From: Legionella massiliensis
GTDB lineage: Bacteria; Pseudomonadota; Gammaproteobacteria; Legionellales; Legionellaceae
Assembly: GCF_000756815.1 (NCBI RefSeq)
Contig: NZ_CCVW01000001.1
Location: forward strand, 1,478,001-1,542,000
Length of the DNA: 64,000 nucleotides
Direction: 5' to 3'
In this document: positions 51,293 through 60,575 of the stretch, piece after piece
Numbering within the stretch: position 1 is the first letter of the stretch
How the letters are laid out: each line of letters starts with the position of its first letter
Made by a program: the position numbers and the translations under genes
The notes under the pieces: model-generated
The model's input: only the letters and a program-made list of their open reading frames with translations
Told to the model about the DNA's origin: nothing
Database searches by the model: none

Positions 51293-52681
51293 ATGTTTTC
51301 TCCAAATTATTTCAAGGCCTGTTTACCCTTTGTCAGATTTGCTTGTATTGGCTTTTTATTTGTTGGGGCACTTTGCTTACTTCGTTTGTTTGTTTGTGAG
51401 CCTACCTTAGGTTGGGATGAGGCAGAACAGGCTGTCATTGCCCAACAATTTTCCGCCGGTTATTTAGCCCAGCCTCCCTTGTATTATTGGTTGCAATATT
51501 TGGTCTTTCAGTGCCTTGGGATAAGCTTGTTTAGTATTGCTTTACTAAAATTTAGCCTAATTTTCCTCTGCCTTTATTTTTATCACCAGATTTGTCGTTT
51601 GCATTGCCAGGATAAGCTCCTTGCTTGGTGTGCAACCTTGTCTTGGGCTTTAATTCCCAATATCAGTATCGATCTGCTACCTCATCGAACCCATGCCGTT
51701 CTATCCTTACTTGCGGCTTGCTTGACCTGGTATTGGTTAATTAAGCCTAGCCGATTGTCAAAATCGTTTTGGTATGCTGGGTTTGGCATTATTATTGGCA
51801 TTGGCTGTCTTGCCAAATCCAATTATCTGTTGTTTTTGAGTATCTTATTGCTTAGTGCCTTGACTATAAAAGAATTTCGCCAGAGATTGCTGCAAAGGCA
51901 TTTATTGCTCAGCTTAGTATTTATCTGCTTGGTTTCAGGGGGCTATTGGTATTGGCTCATCGATAACTTTGCAACTGGAATGTCTTCAGCATTTAAATTA
52001 TCTCTCAATAATAAAGACCTGAAAAATGGCATTTTGCAATTATTGAAAGCTTATCTGATTTATGGAATCCCGGTTGGCCTGCTTGCTTTGTTTTTCCCAT
52101 TCTGGCGACAAAAGGTAGAGGCTAATTCGGCAAATAGTCTGCTATGGCGTTATCATCTATTGGTGTTGCCTTTGCTATTGTTAATTGTAATCACTGCAAA
52201 TCTTCACGATTTCAAGGCACATTGGGCCTTATCATTATTCTTTTTATCGCCCTTGCTGATTGTAAGTCAGATCACTAAAACAGGTTATTCTGTTAAGAGG
52301 GCTAAGAGCTATCTCGTTCTTTGTATTCTGGTGCAATTGCTAATTTTGGCTGCTTGGGCGAATCGTAGTTACCGCCTGGCGAACTTTCCCTTACAACCCT
52401 TGGTTGAATCAATTCGCAAAGAACAGCAACCAGAAGTGACCTTGGTGTCACCTTCTCATTGGTTATTGGGTAGTTTGATGATAAACCTACCTGCTGAGCA
52501 TGGATTTTTATTGCATCGAGCTTTATTGCATAAGCCATTACCTTCGGGGCGATTATTGATTGTATGGAAGGGGGGCGAAATACCCGAATGGGTTGATGTT
52601 CTTGTACCATCAAGCCCAGAACGGCAAATTAGGAAGTTGGTAGTTAATCAAGTCATTATGGCAAGCTACGTTTATAAATAG
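51293..52681 (+). CDS. GT39/ArnT-like membrane glycosyltransferase
   Basis: About 462 residues, many TM helices (at least nine). The first periplasmic loop has the DE motif (LGWDEAEQAV) needed in GT-C enzymes that use polyprenol-linked sugars, followed by AQPPLYYWLQY. That is typical of ArnT/PMT-type transferases. Target (lipid A, protein or polysaccharide) unknown. The ATG at 51293 is preferred to an in-frame TTG at 51287. Shorter than ArnT (~550), lacking much of the soluble C-terminal domain. Confidence 0.85.
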   Translation: MFSPNYFKACLPFVRFACIGFLFVGALCLLRLFVCEPTLGWDEAEQAVIAQQFSAGYLAQPPLYYWLQYLVFQCLGISLFSIALLKFSLIFLCLYFYHQICRLHCQDKLLAWCATLSWALIPNISIDLLPHRTHAVLSLLAACLTWYWLIKPSRLSKSFWYAGFGIIIGIGCLAKSNYLLFLSILLLSALTIKEFRQRLLQRHLLLSLVFICLVSGGYWYWLIDNFATGMSSAFKLSLNNKDLKNGILQLLKAYLIYGIPVGLLALFFPFWRQKVEANSANSLLWRYHLLVLPLLLLIVITANLHDFKAHWALSLFFLSPLLIVSQITKTGYSVKRAKSYLVLCILVQLLILAAWANRSYRLANFPLQPLVESIRKEQQPEVTLVSPSHWLLGSLMINLPAEHGFLLHRALLHKPLPSGRLLIVWKGGEIPEWVDVLVPSSPERQIRKLVVNQVIMASYVYK

Positions 52682-52697
52682 ATTTATAAAAAATTGC

Positions 52698-52726
52698 TTG
52701 ACAGTCACGGGGGGCATCATTAAACT
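52698..52726 (+). promoter_or_regulatory. Strong sigma-70 promoter of the tRNA operon
   Basis: TTGACA (perfect -35, 52698-52703), 17-bp spacer, TAAACT (-10, 52721-52726), and a GC-rich GCGAAC region after it, 15 bp before tRNA-Ala. Confidence 0.8.
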
Positions 52727-52741
52727 GCGAACTCTTTTTGT

Positions 52742-52817
<76 letters not shown>

Positions 52818-52850
52818 TCATCAACTTTAGTTGATGATGGAAAGTTTTAG

Positions 52851-52926
52851 GTCCCCATCGTCTAGAGGCCTAGGACACTGCCCTTTCACGGCGGTAACAG
52901 GGGTTCGAATCCCCTTGGGGACGCCA
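52851..52926 (+). tRNA. tRNA-Glu(TTC), copy 1
   Basis: 76 nt including CCA. Acceptor GTCCCCA/TGGGGAC, anticodon loop CTTTCAC (anticodon TTC), T-arm AGGGG-TTCGAAT-CCCCT. A short hairpin (TCATCAACTTTAG-TTGATGATG) separates it from tRNA-Ala. Confidence 0.96.
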
Positions 52927-52973
52927 TTTTTGGCGATCAAGAAGGTTGTTTTTTGTAGTTGTTTTAGTTCCAG

Positions 52974-53049
52974 GTCCCCATCGTCTAGAGGCCTAGGACA
53001 CTGCCCTTTCACGGCGGTAACAGGGGTTCGAATCCCCTTGGGGACGCCA
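52974..53049 (+). tRNA. tRNA-Glu(TTC), copy 2
   Basis: Identical over its 76 nt to copy 1, 47 bp downstream of it. Same operon, presumably from a recent tandem duplication kept by gene conversion. Confidence 0.96.
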
Positions 53050-53128
53050 TCTTCCAGATGGTTATCTTTTATCGGTATTTCACTTCCTCATTTGTAATAG
53101 CTCAGGTTCCTTGGTTGGAGCTGATTGC

Positions 53129-53348
53129 TTGTAATAGGTCACCCCCCGTCACCCAATCATAACCCGTCATCCCGAACATAGTGAGGGATCTCCGGGATTA
53201 GCACAGTGCCACACTTAGGAGATGTCTCTCTACGTTCGACATGACGTAAGTCTTTGGAAGCGTAGGAAGGATCTCCGGGACTAGCATCTGCCACATTCAG
53301 GAGATCCTTCGCTATGCTCAGTATGACGGGGGTGACCCTATTACGGGT
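53129..53348. repeat. Repeat island with inverted ends and two family B palindromes
   Basis: GTAATAGGTCACCCCCCGTCA at 53131-53150 and TGACGGGGGTGACCCTATTAC at about 53324-53344 are near-perfect inverted repeats enclosing two B palindromes (about 53165-53245 and 53262-53327). The 308-bp gap after the tRNA operon holds only this. The ends match the inner edges of the 192-bp MITEs. Confidence 0.75.
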
Positions 53349-53357
53349 GTTGAGCTA

Positions 53358-54680
53358 TTAAAGCCTCTCAAAAATCGTTCTGGTGTTAAACCCAAATAAA
53401 CGCTCGTGCATGCGATGCGCATATTCGTCTGTCATGTTAGCAATATAATCACAGACTACACGAAAAGCGGCATCCTCATCCTCTGCACTCAGAAACAGGC
53501 TACGATTCTTATTGTCCAATAAACTTTTGGGATTGGAGCTGATTGCTTCAAAAAGCCTCAAGACTACCGTTTGGCCGCCATATTCAAAGGTACGAGCTTC
53601 TTGTGAATCTATGACGTGCTCATAAATGCATTGCATCAAATAATTAAGGAGGGCTGCGGCTTCAGGTAACAAGATAATATTGTGCTTTAATAAAGCATTC
53701 TCAAAGGCCTCATGGGTTATAGAAATCTGGGTGGCGGTTATAAAATAATTGACCATTTCACCAATGGCTTGTTTGCGTTGATAGAGTTCCTGGCTAAAGA
53801 GTAAGTCCAACAGGTGATCGCCTTCTTTGCCAAGAGCTGTTTCCCTGAGAAGATCACGAAAAATTTGGTTATCAAGATGAGAGCGATTAATTAGGCGTAA
53901 GTGGATCGCATCCTCCAAATCATGGACACCATAAGCAATATCATCGGCTGCATCCATAATTGAACAGTCAAAGCTGTGATAGGTAGATTTTCCATGTTGT
54001 TTGGGCTGTGGTTGCTTTGTGAGTGATTGAAACAAGGTTCTATCTGCTTCACTAAAAGGTGATAGTAACCAGTCAATTTCTGCTTGCTCACTATCAAAAT
54101 AGGCCTTGGGGGGAAGCCAATCATTAATGCGGATTGTTTTATGTAAGGATTCAGTTGCTTGCGGTAATTCAGTGGCAACTACTTTGGAGCGTCTGACAGG
54201 ATATTTAAGAATACCTAACAGGCTGCGGCGCGTTAAATCAAGGCCGTAAACCCCATAGCTATTTTCCACCTTAGTTAGTAAACGCAGAGTCTGGCCATTA
54301 CCCTCAAAACCTCCGTGTTCGCGCATCATATAATTAAGAGCAACTTCGCCTCCATGGCCGAAAGGGGGGTGGCCAATATCATGTAACAGACAAATTACAC
54401 TGACCAAATCATTATCTGGTAACAAGCCTACAAGAGTTGAGTGTTGCTGGTTAAGGCTTAAATTCCGCACAATACTGCGGCCAATCGAGGCAACTTCCAA
54501 GGAATGCGTAAGGCGTGTACGGTGAAAATCTCCCTCGTCTGTACCCAAAATTTGTGTTTTACGCTGTAAGCGACGAAAGGCGGGACAATGAATTACCCTA
54601 GTGCTATCTCTTTCATAAGGTCCACGGTGATCTTGGTTGCCACGTTGATTTGTTTGCCCTGAGCGTCTATGAGTCCACAT
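53358..54680 (-). CDS. dgt: dGTPase family (dNTP triphosphohydrolase)
   Basis: HD-domain enzyme that hydrolyses dNTPs to nucleoside and PPPi. 440 residues from ATG 54680 (MWTHRRSGQTNQRG). The frame extends upstream, but that part is not conserved and would run into the divergent lipoprotein gene. Motifs: CPAFRRLQRKTQI, HRTRLTHSLEVA, CLLHDIGHPPFGHGGE (HD), and MDAADDIAYGVHDLEDA. C-terminal helical part is standard. Confidence 0.93.
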   Translation of the reverse strand: MWTHRRSGQTNQRGNQDHRGPYERDSTRVIHCPAFRRLQRKTQILGTDEGDFHRTRLTHSLEVASIGRSIVRNLSLNQQHSTLVGLLPDNDLVSVICLLHDIGHPPFGHGGEVALNYMMREHGGFEGNGQTLRLLTKVENSYGVYGLDLTRRSLLGILKYPVRRSKVVATELPQATESLHKTIRINDWLPPKAYFDSEQAEIDWLLSPFSEADRTLFQSLTKQPQPKQHGKSTYHSFDCSIMDAADDIAYGVHDLEDAIHLRLINRSHLDNQIFRDLLRETALGKEGDHLLDLLFSQELYQRKQAIGEMVNYFITATQISITHEAFENALLKHNIILLPEAAALLNYLMQCIYEHVIDSQEARTFEYGGQTVVLRLFEAISSNPKSLLDNKNRSLFLSAEDEDAAFRVVCDYIANMTDEYAHRMHERLFGFNTRTIFERL

Positions 54681-54816
54681 AAGTTTTAGGATTACCAAAA
54701 TAAAAATTAATACTCTATCACAAAAAGGATTAAAGTTTTTTTTCAGAGTGACGGATAACAGATTAAGACGTGAAAGGAATGCGCCTAAATAAGAATAAAT
54801 ACAATGGGAGCGTGCC

Positions 54817-55347
54817 ATGAATAAACGGTTTTTAACACTCTGTTTTTGTTCTCTCGGCTTAACAGCCTGCGTCAACGATGATTCAACTTACCGAAGTTTT
54901 CAGAGCTATTATACAGGCTATAGTTATCAACCCTATGCTTATCAGGATACCCAATTCTATGATAATTCTTCCAGTTATGGTGGATACTCACGATCAACGG
55001 CTACTGTACCTGACTCCTACCATACTGGAGCCTTGCATTCACCAACGCCTCATAAGGAAGTGGATCGAAATTGGGTGAATAGTCAAAATCCTCAGGGTTA
55101 TACCATTCAGGTTGGAGACAGTGAGAAGGCTGCGCAGGTTGCAAATAAGCTTTATAAAGCACCGAAGACTGATCGCTCTGCGGAGATAAAATATAGCCGT
55201 GATGGCCGAACCTATTACAAAGGGGTTTATGGTAGCTATAACAACTATGAAGATGCCCAGAAAGCATTGAACAATTTGCCGCCAGAAATTAAGCAGGGGG
55301 CGGATATTAAAAGTTGGTCTAAGGTGCAGGAGAATGGTGCTGAGTAA
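54817..55347 (+). CDS. SPOR-domain lipoprotein
   Basis: 176 residues. Lipobox LTAC near residue 18 (MNKRFLTLCFCSLGLTAC). A Tyr/Ser-rich disordered middle (about 25-80) precedes a C-terminal SPOR domain (QGYTIQVGDSEKAAQVANKL, with GVYGSYNNYEDAQKAL and LPPEIKQGADI), which binds denuded peptidoglycan at division sites. Divergent from dgt. Confidence 0.85.
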   Translation: MNKRFLTLCFCSLGLTACVNDDSTYRSFQSYYTGYSYQPYAYQDTQFYDNSSSYGGYSRSTATVPDSYHTGALHSPTPHKEVDRNWVNSQNPQGYTIQVGDSEKAAQVANKLYKAPKTDRSAEIKYSRDGRTYYKGVYGSYNNYEDAQKALNNLPPEIKQGADIKSWSKVQENGAE

Positions 55348-55697
55348 CATTCTCTCTAACAGTCATATTTGGCGCAACCTATGCTCAAATCTGGTTCTAA
55401 TGGCCCGAAATCCCGCGGCTTGACCGCGGGATCTATCTATTCTGTACCGCCCACTAGACCCCGTGGTCGATGCCCATAGGTATCTACATAAGTGTCTGTA
55501 ATAGATGAGCCCTGTCCCCCTAAGCCACGTCATCCAGAGCGCAGCGAAGGATCTCCTGAATGTGGCACGGTGCTAATCCCGGAGATCCTTCGCCGCGCTC
55601 TGGATGACGTAGTGTTGAAACAAGGAGGGACGTGACCTTATTACAGAACTTGTGTAAATACCTAGGGGGCGATGCCGCGGGAATTCGATGTTATCAA
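55348..55697. repeat. Family E fragment and C palindrome disrupted by MITE copy 2
   Basis: 350 bp without a gene. About 55361-55392 has TTTGGCGCA-ACCTATGCTCAAATCTGG, matching the flanks of the long hairpin at 13602-13677 without its insert. About 55408-55690 is a C element (GAAATCCCGCGGCTTGACCG ... GATGCCGCGGGAATTCG), split at 55475 by the 192-bp MITE. Confidence 0.75.
55475..55666. mobile_element. 192-bp MITE, copy 2
   Basis: Same length and order as copy 1. Ends CATAGGTATCTACATAAGTG and ACTTGTGTAAATACCTAGG (one base off the ideal CCTATG). Internal family B palindrome at about 55529-55612. Flanks GGTCGATGCC (55465-55474) and GGGCGATGCC (55667-55676), a 10-bp direct repeat with one mismatch, taken as a target-site duplication. 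Confidence 0.8.
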
Positions 55698-56171
55698 TTA
55701 TTTCGCTGCTAACACAACCAATACCTTAACAACACCAGGGGTATTGCTAGGCTCTACGCTGAATTGTTTCAAGGTAATTGCGTAGTCAGAGTTTAGTTTC
55801 CAAAGCCAGTCAAGCAGCATTTTATAGGGTACACGTTCAAAGGATATTTGGATGTCTCCTGGTCCTGTTTGTTGTAGTTGATAGGTAAATGTACGGAATG
55901 CCTTATCGCTTAATTGATTGCCGATTAAGGCTAAGAGTTTTGCATTGCTTATTGCTAGCAGGGTTTTTTGGTTTTTTGGCTGTTGGCGAACCTGTTCCAT
56001 CCAGGCGAGTGTCTCTTGTTTTTCAATTAATTGCTTGCTCTGAGTACTCACTGCCGTTGAGAGTGGAGAATAGATTAACAGATAAAATAGGTAGAGCAGG
56101 GTGAATAGGATGCCTAGGCCTGTTGTCCATCGTTCGCGTTCATTTAAATTATTCCAATAATTCATTATCAC
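55698..56171 (-). CDS. lspM: Type II secretion protein GspM (LspM)
   Basis: 157 residues. Short cytoplasmic head with NERERWTTG, a TM helix (LGILFTLLYLFYLLIYSPL), and a periplasmic ferredoxin-like domain (FRTFTYQLQQTGPGDIQISFERVPYKMLLDWLWKL). GspM pairs with GspL in the inner-membrane platform. Normal length (~160). Overlaps the end of lspL by 4 bp. Confidence 0.9.
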   Translation of the reverse strand: MIMNYWNNLNERERWTTGLGILFTLLYLFYLLIYSPLSTAVSTQSKQLIEKQETLAWMEQVRQQPKNQKTLLAISNAKLLALIGNQLSDKAFRTFTYQLQQTGPGDIQISFERVPYKMLLDWLWKLNSDYAITLKQFSVEPSNTPGVVKVLVVLAAK

Positions 56172-57346
56172 AGATATAACTCCAAAGTGCCCACGACCTT
56201 TCCATCCTTCGATGACGCTTGGGTTTGCTTAACATTAATGTTGCTCTTCTGTAATTTTGTTTGTAAGTCCTCAAGGGTTTCAAAGTCTTTGCTTGTTAGG
56301 TTAAGAGTTAGAGTTTGATTTTGAAAACGTAGCTGATCAATAGTGACTGAGCTGTCTTTGTAATTTTTAGCTAATTTGTTAAGAAGGATCCAAAAGGTTA
56401 AATCATTAGTACCCTGATTAGTTCTTATTAGCTGGGCAATTCGGAATTTTGGGCTGATGACTTGTTGTGCCTCAGGAAAAAATTCTCGGTAAATAACAGC
56501 TATTTTACTATCAACGGCAGCAATATCCCTGTCAATAAAATAGAGTTTAACCCCATTGATTATTATGATAGATAACAGCCAAAGCAGGCTCATAGCAACG
56601 GCTGCCTGATACAAACGTTTGATTATTGTATTGCTGTTACCATGTTGTAATTCGCCCTGGCAGAGATTGATTGGGCGTGTTGTTAATAACCGCTGAGCAA
56701 TCCATTGGTAGGAGGGCTCACTAATTTCGCTAAGTTGTTCAAGCAGTGAAGAGTTGTTGAGTAGTTCTTTATTCGAGTCGGTAAAACTGTAGATAGTTCG
56801 TTCGCCTGACCATTTTGCTAAGTAGAAGGGGGCGAGATCGGGACTCAAGGCGCCTTGGAAAAACTCATCGTTAGCTAACAAAGAATTTGCCATGACGACG
56901 ATTTCATCAGGCATTAAAGCAAACCAGTCAAGGGTCAGTAGGTCAAAATTAATTCGTTGCTCATCAAGAGTCGCCATTAAATCTTGTAAATAGGTTCTAT
57001 CGCTTACAACAATCAGATAATGGCCGTTTTGATAATGATTGCGATCAAAAGCAAAATGCAGGGTATCAAAATTCTGAGCTAGCTTATCTTCAAGAGCAAA
57101 GGGAATAGCGGCACGAGCTTTTCTCTCAGCAAGCCAGGGAAGTTCTAGCTTATGCAAACTGAAACGCTGTCCCGAGGTGACAAGATAGGTTCGAGAGCCA
57201 ACTTGTAAGGCTTGAATTTCAGCAAAACTGCGATGACTAAGGGGGGCTTCGATCTGGCCTTGTTGATCTAATTTTAAACTTAAACAACCGTCTTCCTTTA
57301 GATGCTCGGTAAACAGGAAACAGGTAGCCAAATTCATATCCTCCAT
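56168..57346 (-). CDS. lspL: Type II secretion protein GspL (LspL)
   Basis: 392 residues. Cytoplasmic actin-like domain in the N-terminal two-thirds (LATCFLFTEHLKEDGCLSLK, LPWLAERKARAAIPFALEDKL, the typical EDKL region), TM near 235-260 (AVAMSLLWLLSIIIINGVKL), and a periplasmic ferredoxin-like domain. Recruits the GspE ATPase. AAGGA precedes ATG 57346. Confidence 0.9.
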   Translation of the reverse strand: MEDMNLATCFLFTEHLKEDGCLSLKLDQQGQIEAPLSHRSFAEIQALQVGSRTYLVTSGQRFSLHKLELPWLAERKARAAIPFALEDKLAQNFDTLHFAFDRNHYQNGHYLIVVSDRTYLQDLMATLDEQRINFDLLTLDWFALMPDEIVVMANSLLANDEFFQGALSPDLAPFYLAKWSGERTIYSFTDSNKELLNNSSLLEQLSEISEPSYQWIAQRLLTTRPINLCQGELQHGNSNTIIKRLYQAAVAMSLLWLLSIIIINGVKLYFIDRDIAAVDSKIAVIYREFFPEAQQVISPKFRIAQLIRTNQGTNDLTFWILLNKLAKNYKDSSVTIDQLRFQNQTLTLNLTSKDFETLEDLQTKLQKSNINVKQTQASSKDGKVVGTLELYL

Positions 57347-57355
57347 TTATTCCTT

Positions 57356-57402
57356 CTCCCCTCAAAGAGGAGAGAAGGAGCTTGAAAGGCGGATGAGAGG
57401 GG
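57356..57402. repeat. Degenerate family A hairpin between mltB and lspL
   Basis: CCTTCTCCCCTC - AAAG - AGGAGAGAAGG plus GGCGGATGAGAGGG; sits between the two minus-strand genes and may attenuate mltB read-through. Confidence 0.6.
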
Positions 57403-57403
57403 G

Positions 57404-58426
57404 TTAGACATAGGCAAATCTTTTACCATTATTTGCAGCCATGGCCCATTGGCTCTTTAGTTGTTGGGAGAATAAGTAGACAGCCATTGCGTACTGTGGG
57501 CTGGAATTATAACGAGTTATCACATAAAAGTTGGGATAGGCTAACCAAAATTCCTGGCCTGTTTGTGTGGTTAATTCGATAAGGCCGACTTTTTTCGGTG
57601 CATTTATCGCAGCAGTAAGGGGGCGAATACCAGCCGCTTCTAATTGTTGGACCCGATAGCTTGCTGTTTTGCTAGCTGTATTGAATTTTTTATACATTGT
57701 TCCTTCAACCTGAGCCGGTTGCGCAATACCTTGGTTCATTTTCCAGCCATGTTGGTGGAAATAATTAGCAACACTGGCAACGACTGCACTGTCATCATTC
57801 ATCAGATCGATTCTTGGATTTGCACTGAAAGCGGCAGCATAGTAGCGATAAGAGCTAGGCATAAATTGCGGTTTACCCATTGCTCCAGCATAGGAACCCA
57901 TATATTGCGAAGGTGGCACATGGTGTTCGCGGCAGAGTAAAAGGTATTCGCCCAATTCCTTAGTAAAAAATGGCGAACGTTTAGGATAATCAAAAGCCAA
58001 AGTAGATAAGGCATCGATAACGCGGTAATTACCTTGATGTTTACCATAAAGTGTCTCAACCCCAATAATGGCAACAATTATATTTGCAGGTACACCATAT
58101 TTTTTCTCGGCTTTTTCCAGTGCTCCTGCGTTTGTACGCCAGAAATCCATCCCAGCTTGAACGCGTTCTGGAGTCAAAAACAATTGTTTATAGACATCCC
58201 AGGTTTTTTTCTCAAAAGGCTTATCCATTGATTCAATGATTTGCGGCTGTATCTGAACATCACTCATTACAGCAACAAGATCATTTCGCTTAAAGCCATG
58301 CTCTTTGACCATTTTATTAATGAAACTTTGCACGTCTTTACGTTGTATGAATGCGGCATCGGCTTGAACAACACTAGAACCTAGCAACATTAGGAGGCTG
58401 AAACAGAGCGTAGTTAATCGGCGCAT
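57404..58426 (-). CDS. mltB: Lytic transglycosylase MltB
   Basis: 340 residues. Signal peptide (MRRLTTLCFSLLMLLGSSVVQA) without lipobox, so soluble or weakly attached. SLT fold with catalytic Glu in IIGVETLYG, then YAGAMGKPQFMPSSY, the B-family lytic transglycosylase signature. Cleaves peptidoglycan to 1,6-anhydro products; can help the type II machine or flagella penetrate the wall. Lies directly upstream of lspL. Confidence 0.93.
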   Translation of the reverse strand: MRRLTTLCFSLLMLLGSSVVQADAAFIQRKDVQSFINKMVKEHGFKRNDLVAVMSDVQIQPQIIESMDKPFEKKTWDVYKQLFLTPERVQAGMDFWRTNAGALEKAEKKYGVPANIIVAIIGVETLYGKHQGNYRVIDALSTLAFDYPKRSPFFTKELGEYLLLCREHHVPPSQYMGSYAGAMGKPQFMPSSYRYYAAAFSANPRIDLMNDDSAVVASVANYFHQHGWKMNQGIAQPAQVEGTMYKKFNTASKTASYRVQQLEAAGIRPLTAAINAPKKVGLIELTTQTGQEFWLAYPNFYVITRYNSSPQYAMAVYLFSQQLKSQWAMAANNGKRFAYV

Positions 58427-58748
58427 TGGTCATCCTTATTTATGAATTCAAAGAGGTCGATTGTAGATAGAAAATAAAGCAACAGCAATTTCTTTTACAA
58501 TTTATCAGTTGCAGCGAAGGGGGTCAAAGTTTTACGAAAATGACTTTTTAACAATTCCGAAATCCTGCGGCTTGACCGCGGGATCCATAGAGTTCGCGCC
58601 ACCACTAGATCTCACGGTCAAGCCGCGGGATTTTGAGTCTTAGCTTTTATGCCCTGTACAAAGCGAAAATTACTATTGTAAAGAGGATGGGATTCCTCGA
58701 AGCCAATAATTGAGCTAGAATAGCAAAATTTATCAGTAGGTTTTTCAT
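58427..58748. repeat. 322-bp gap with an intact C element
   Basis: At 58553-58640: GAAATCCTGCGGCTTGACCG CGGGATC ... GATCTCACGGTCAAGCCGCGGGATTT. Two hairpins in one larger palindrome. This is the uninterrupted version of the sites at 42350-42592 and 55408-55690. The last 100 bp before lepA should hold its promoter. Confidence 0.75.
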
Positions 58749-60554
58749 TTGAGTGATCTAAAGCGAATTCGCAATTTTTCTATTATTGCCCACATTGACC
58801 ATGGTAAATCCACCTTGGCTGACCGTTTTATTCAGCTCTGCGGTGGTTTAACTGATCGGGAAATGTCTGAACAAGTTCTTGATTCTATGGATATTGAACG
58901 AGAGCGGGGGATTACTATTAAGGCGCAGAGTGTTTCTCTGAATTATAAAGCGCGTGATGGTAAAACCTATCTTCTTAATTTTATTGATACGCCAGGCCAT
59001 GTGGATTTCAGTTATGAGGTATCACGTTCTCTCGCTGCCTGTGAGGGCGCGATACTGGTTGTCGATGCGGCTCAGGGTGTTGAGGCGCAAACGGTTGCTG
59101 TTTGTTATACCGCTATTGATCAATCCTTGGAAATCTTGCCTGTTCTAAACAAAATCGATTTGCCACAGGCTGAGCCAGAGCGTGTTATCGCCGAGATTGA
59201 AGATATTATCGGCCTGGAAGCTCATGATGCAATTCGAGCCAGCGCAAAAAGTGGCCTTGGCGTTGAGGATGTCCTTGAAGCGCTTGTCGCTAAGATTCCG
59301 CCACCGCAGGGTAATATTGATGCGCCTTTGCAAGCTTTAATTATCGACTCTTGGTTTGATAGCTATTTAGGCGTTGTTTCTTTGGTACGTATTGCTAATG
59401 GTTCTATACGCAAAGGCGATAAAATGCGGGTGATGTCAACCGGCCGCACCTATGAAATTGACCAGGTTGGGATTTTTACTCCAAAACGCACCAAGCTTGA
59501 GGTATTACAGGCTGGTGAAGTAGGTTATGTGGTCGCTGGCATTAAAGAGATTCAAGGTGCGCCGGTTGGTGATACCCTGACTCTGGAAAAGAATCAGGCT
59601 CAAGCCCCCCTGCCTGGTTTTCAACGAGTTAAACCGCAGGTTTATGCTGGCCTATTCCCCATCAGTGCTGATGATTTTGAAGCCTTCCGTGAAGCCTTGG
59701 CTAAACTAAGCCTCAATGATGCCTCTTTATTCTATGAGCCAGAATCCTCTGAAGCCTTGGGTTTTGGATTTCGCTGTGGCTTCCTGGGTATGTTGCATAT
59801 GGAAATCATCCAGGAGCGGCTTGAACGGGAATACAATCTTGATTTGATTTCTACTGCCCCAACGGTGGTTTACCAGGTGGTGACGACCAAAGGTGAAACC
59901 GTGATGATTGATAATCCTTCCCAGTTACCACCACCGCAGCAAATTAAACAAATGTTTGAGCCTATTGTGCGTGCTAATATTTTGGTCCCTCAGGACTATC
60001 TGGGGCAAATTATCACTCTTTGTGTCGAGCGCCGTGGTGTGCAAATCAACATGATGTATAGCGGGCGCCAGGTCTCAGTAAGCTATGATCTGCCAATGAG
60101 TGAAGTCGTTTCTGACTTCTTTGATAAATTGAAATCTGTTAGTCGTGGTTATGCTTCGCTCGATTATAATTTTATTCGTTTCGACGAGGCTGATTTAGTA
60201 AAAATGGATGTGCTCATTAATAGTGAGCGTGTTGATGCCCTGGCAGTTATTGTTCATCGCGATTCAGCCTATGGCCGCGGTAAGGCCTTGGCGGACAAAA
60301 TGCGTGAGCTGATTCCGCGGCAAATGTTTGATGTTGCTATTCAAGCTGCCTTGGGAAATCACATTATTGCCCGACAAACAGTGAAGGCTTTGCGTAAAAA
60401 TGTTACGGCCAAATGCTATGGCGGCGACGTCTCACGTAAACGCAAGTTATTGGAAAAGCAAAAGGCGGGTAAAAAACGCATGAAGCAAGTGGGGCATGTG
60501 GAGATACCACAGGAAGCGTTTATGGCTGTATTCCAGACTGATAGAAAAAAATAA
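58749..60554 (+). CDS. lepA: Elongation factor 4 (LepA)
   Basis: 601 residues, TTG start (58749) with AGTAGG upstream. GTPase: G1 [10 protein letters not shown]2 RGITIKAQ, G3 DTPGHVDF, G4 NKID. The LepA C-terminal domain ([20 protein letters not shown]) is present. Ribosomal back-translocase/biogenesis factor. lepA-lepB-rnc is a conserved gammaproteobacterial operon. Confidence 0.97.
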   Translation: MSDLKRIRNFSIIAHIDHGKSTLADRFIQLCGGLTDREMSEQVLDSMDIERERGITIKAQSVSLNYKARDGKTYLLNFIDTPGHVDFSYEVSRSLAACEGAILVVDAAQGVEAQTVAVCYTAIDQSLEILPVLNKIDLPQAEPERVIAEIEDIIGLEAHDAIRASAKSGLGVEDVLEALVAKIPPPQGNIDAPLQALIIDSWFDSYLGVVSLVRIANGSIRKGDKMRVMSTGRTYEIDQVGIFTPKRTKLEVLQAGEVGYVVAGIKEIQGAPVGDTLTLEKNQAQAPLPGFQRVKPQVYAGLFPISADDFEAFREALAKLSLNDASLFYEPESSEALGFGFRCGFLGMLHMEIIQERLEREYNLDLISTAPTVVYQVVTTKGETVMIDNPSQLPPPQQIKQMFEPIVRANILVPQDYLGQIITLCVERRGVQINMMYSGRQVSVSYDLPMSEVVSDFFDKLKSVSRGYASLDYNFIRFDEADLVKMDVLINSERVDALAVIVHRDSAYGRGKALADKMRELIPRQMFDVAIQAALGNHIIARQTVKALRKNVTAKCYGGDVSRKRKLLEKQKAGKKRMKQVGHVEIPQEAFMAVFQTDRKK

Positions 60555-60575
60555 AAATAAAAAACAGGTTAATTT

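Noticed and set aside
52827-53097. ORFs on both strands over the tRNA-Glu genes
   Set aside because: The peptide repeats because the tRNA repeats.
54681-54875. 65-residue N-terminal extension of dgt
   Set aside because: Not conserved, and overlaps the divergent SPOR lipoprotein gene.
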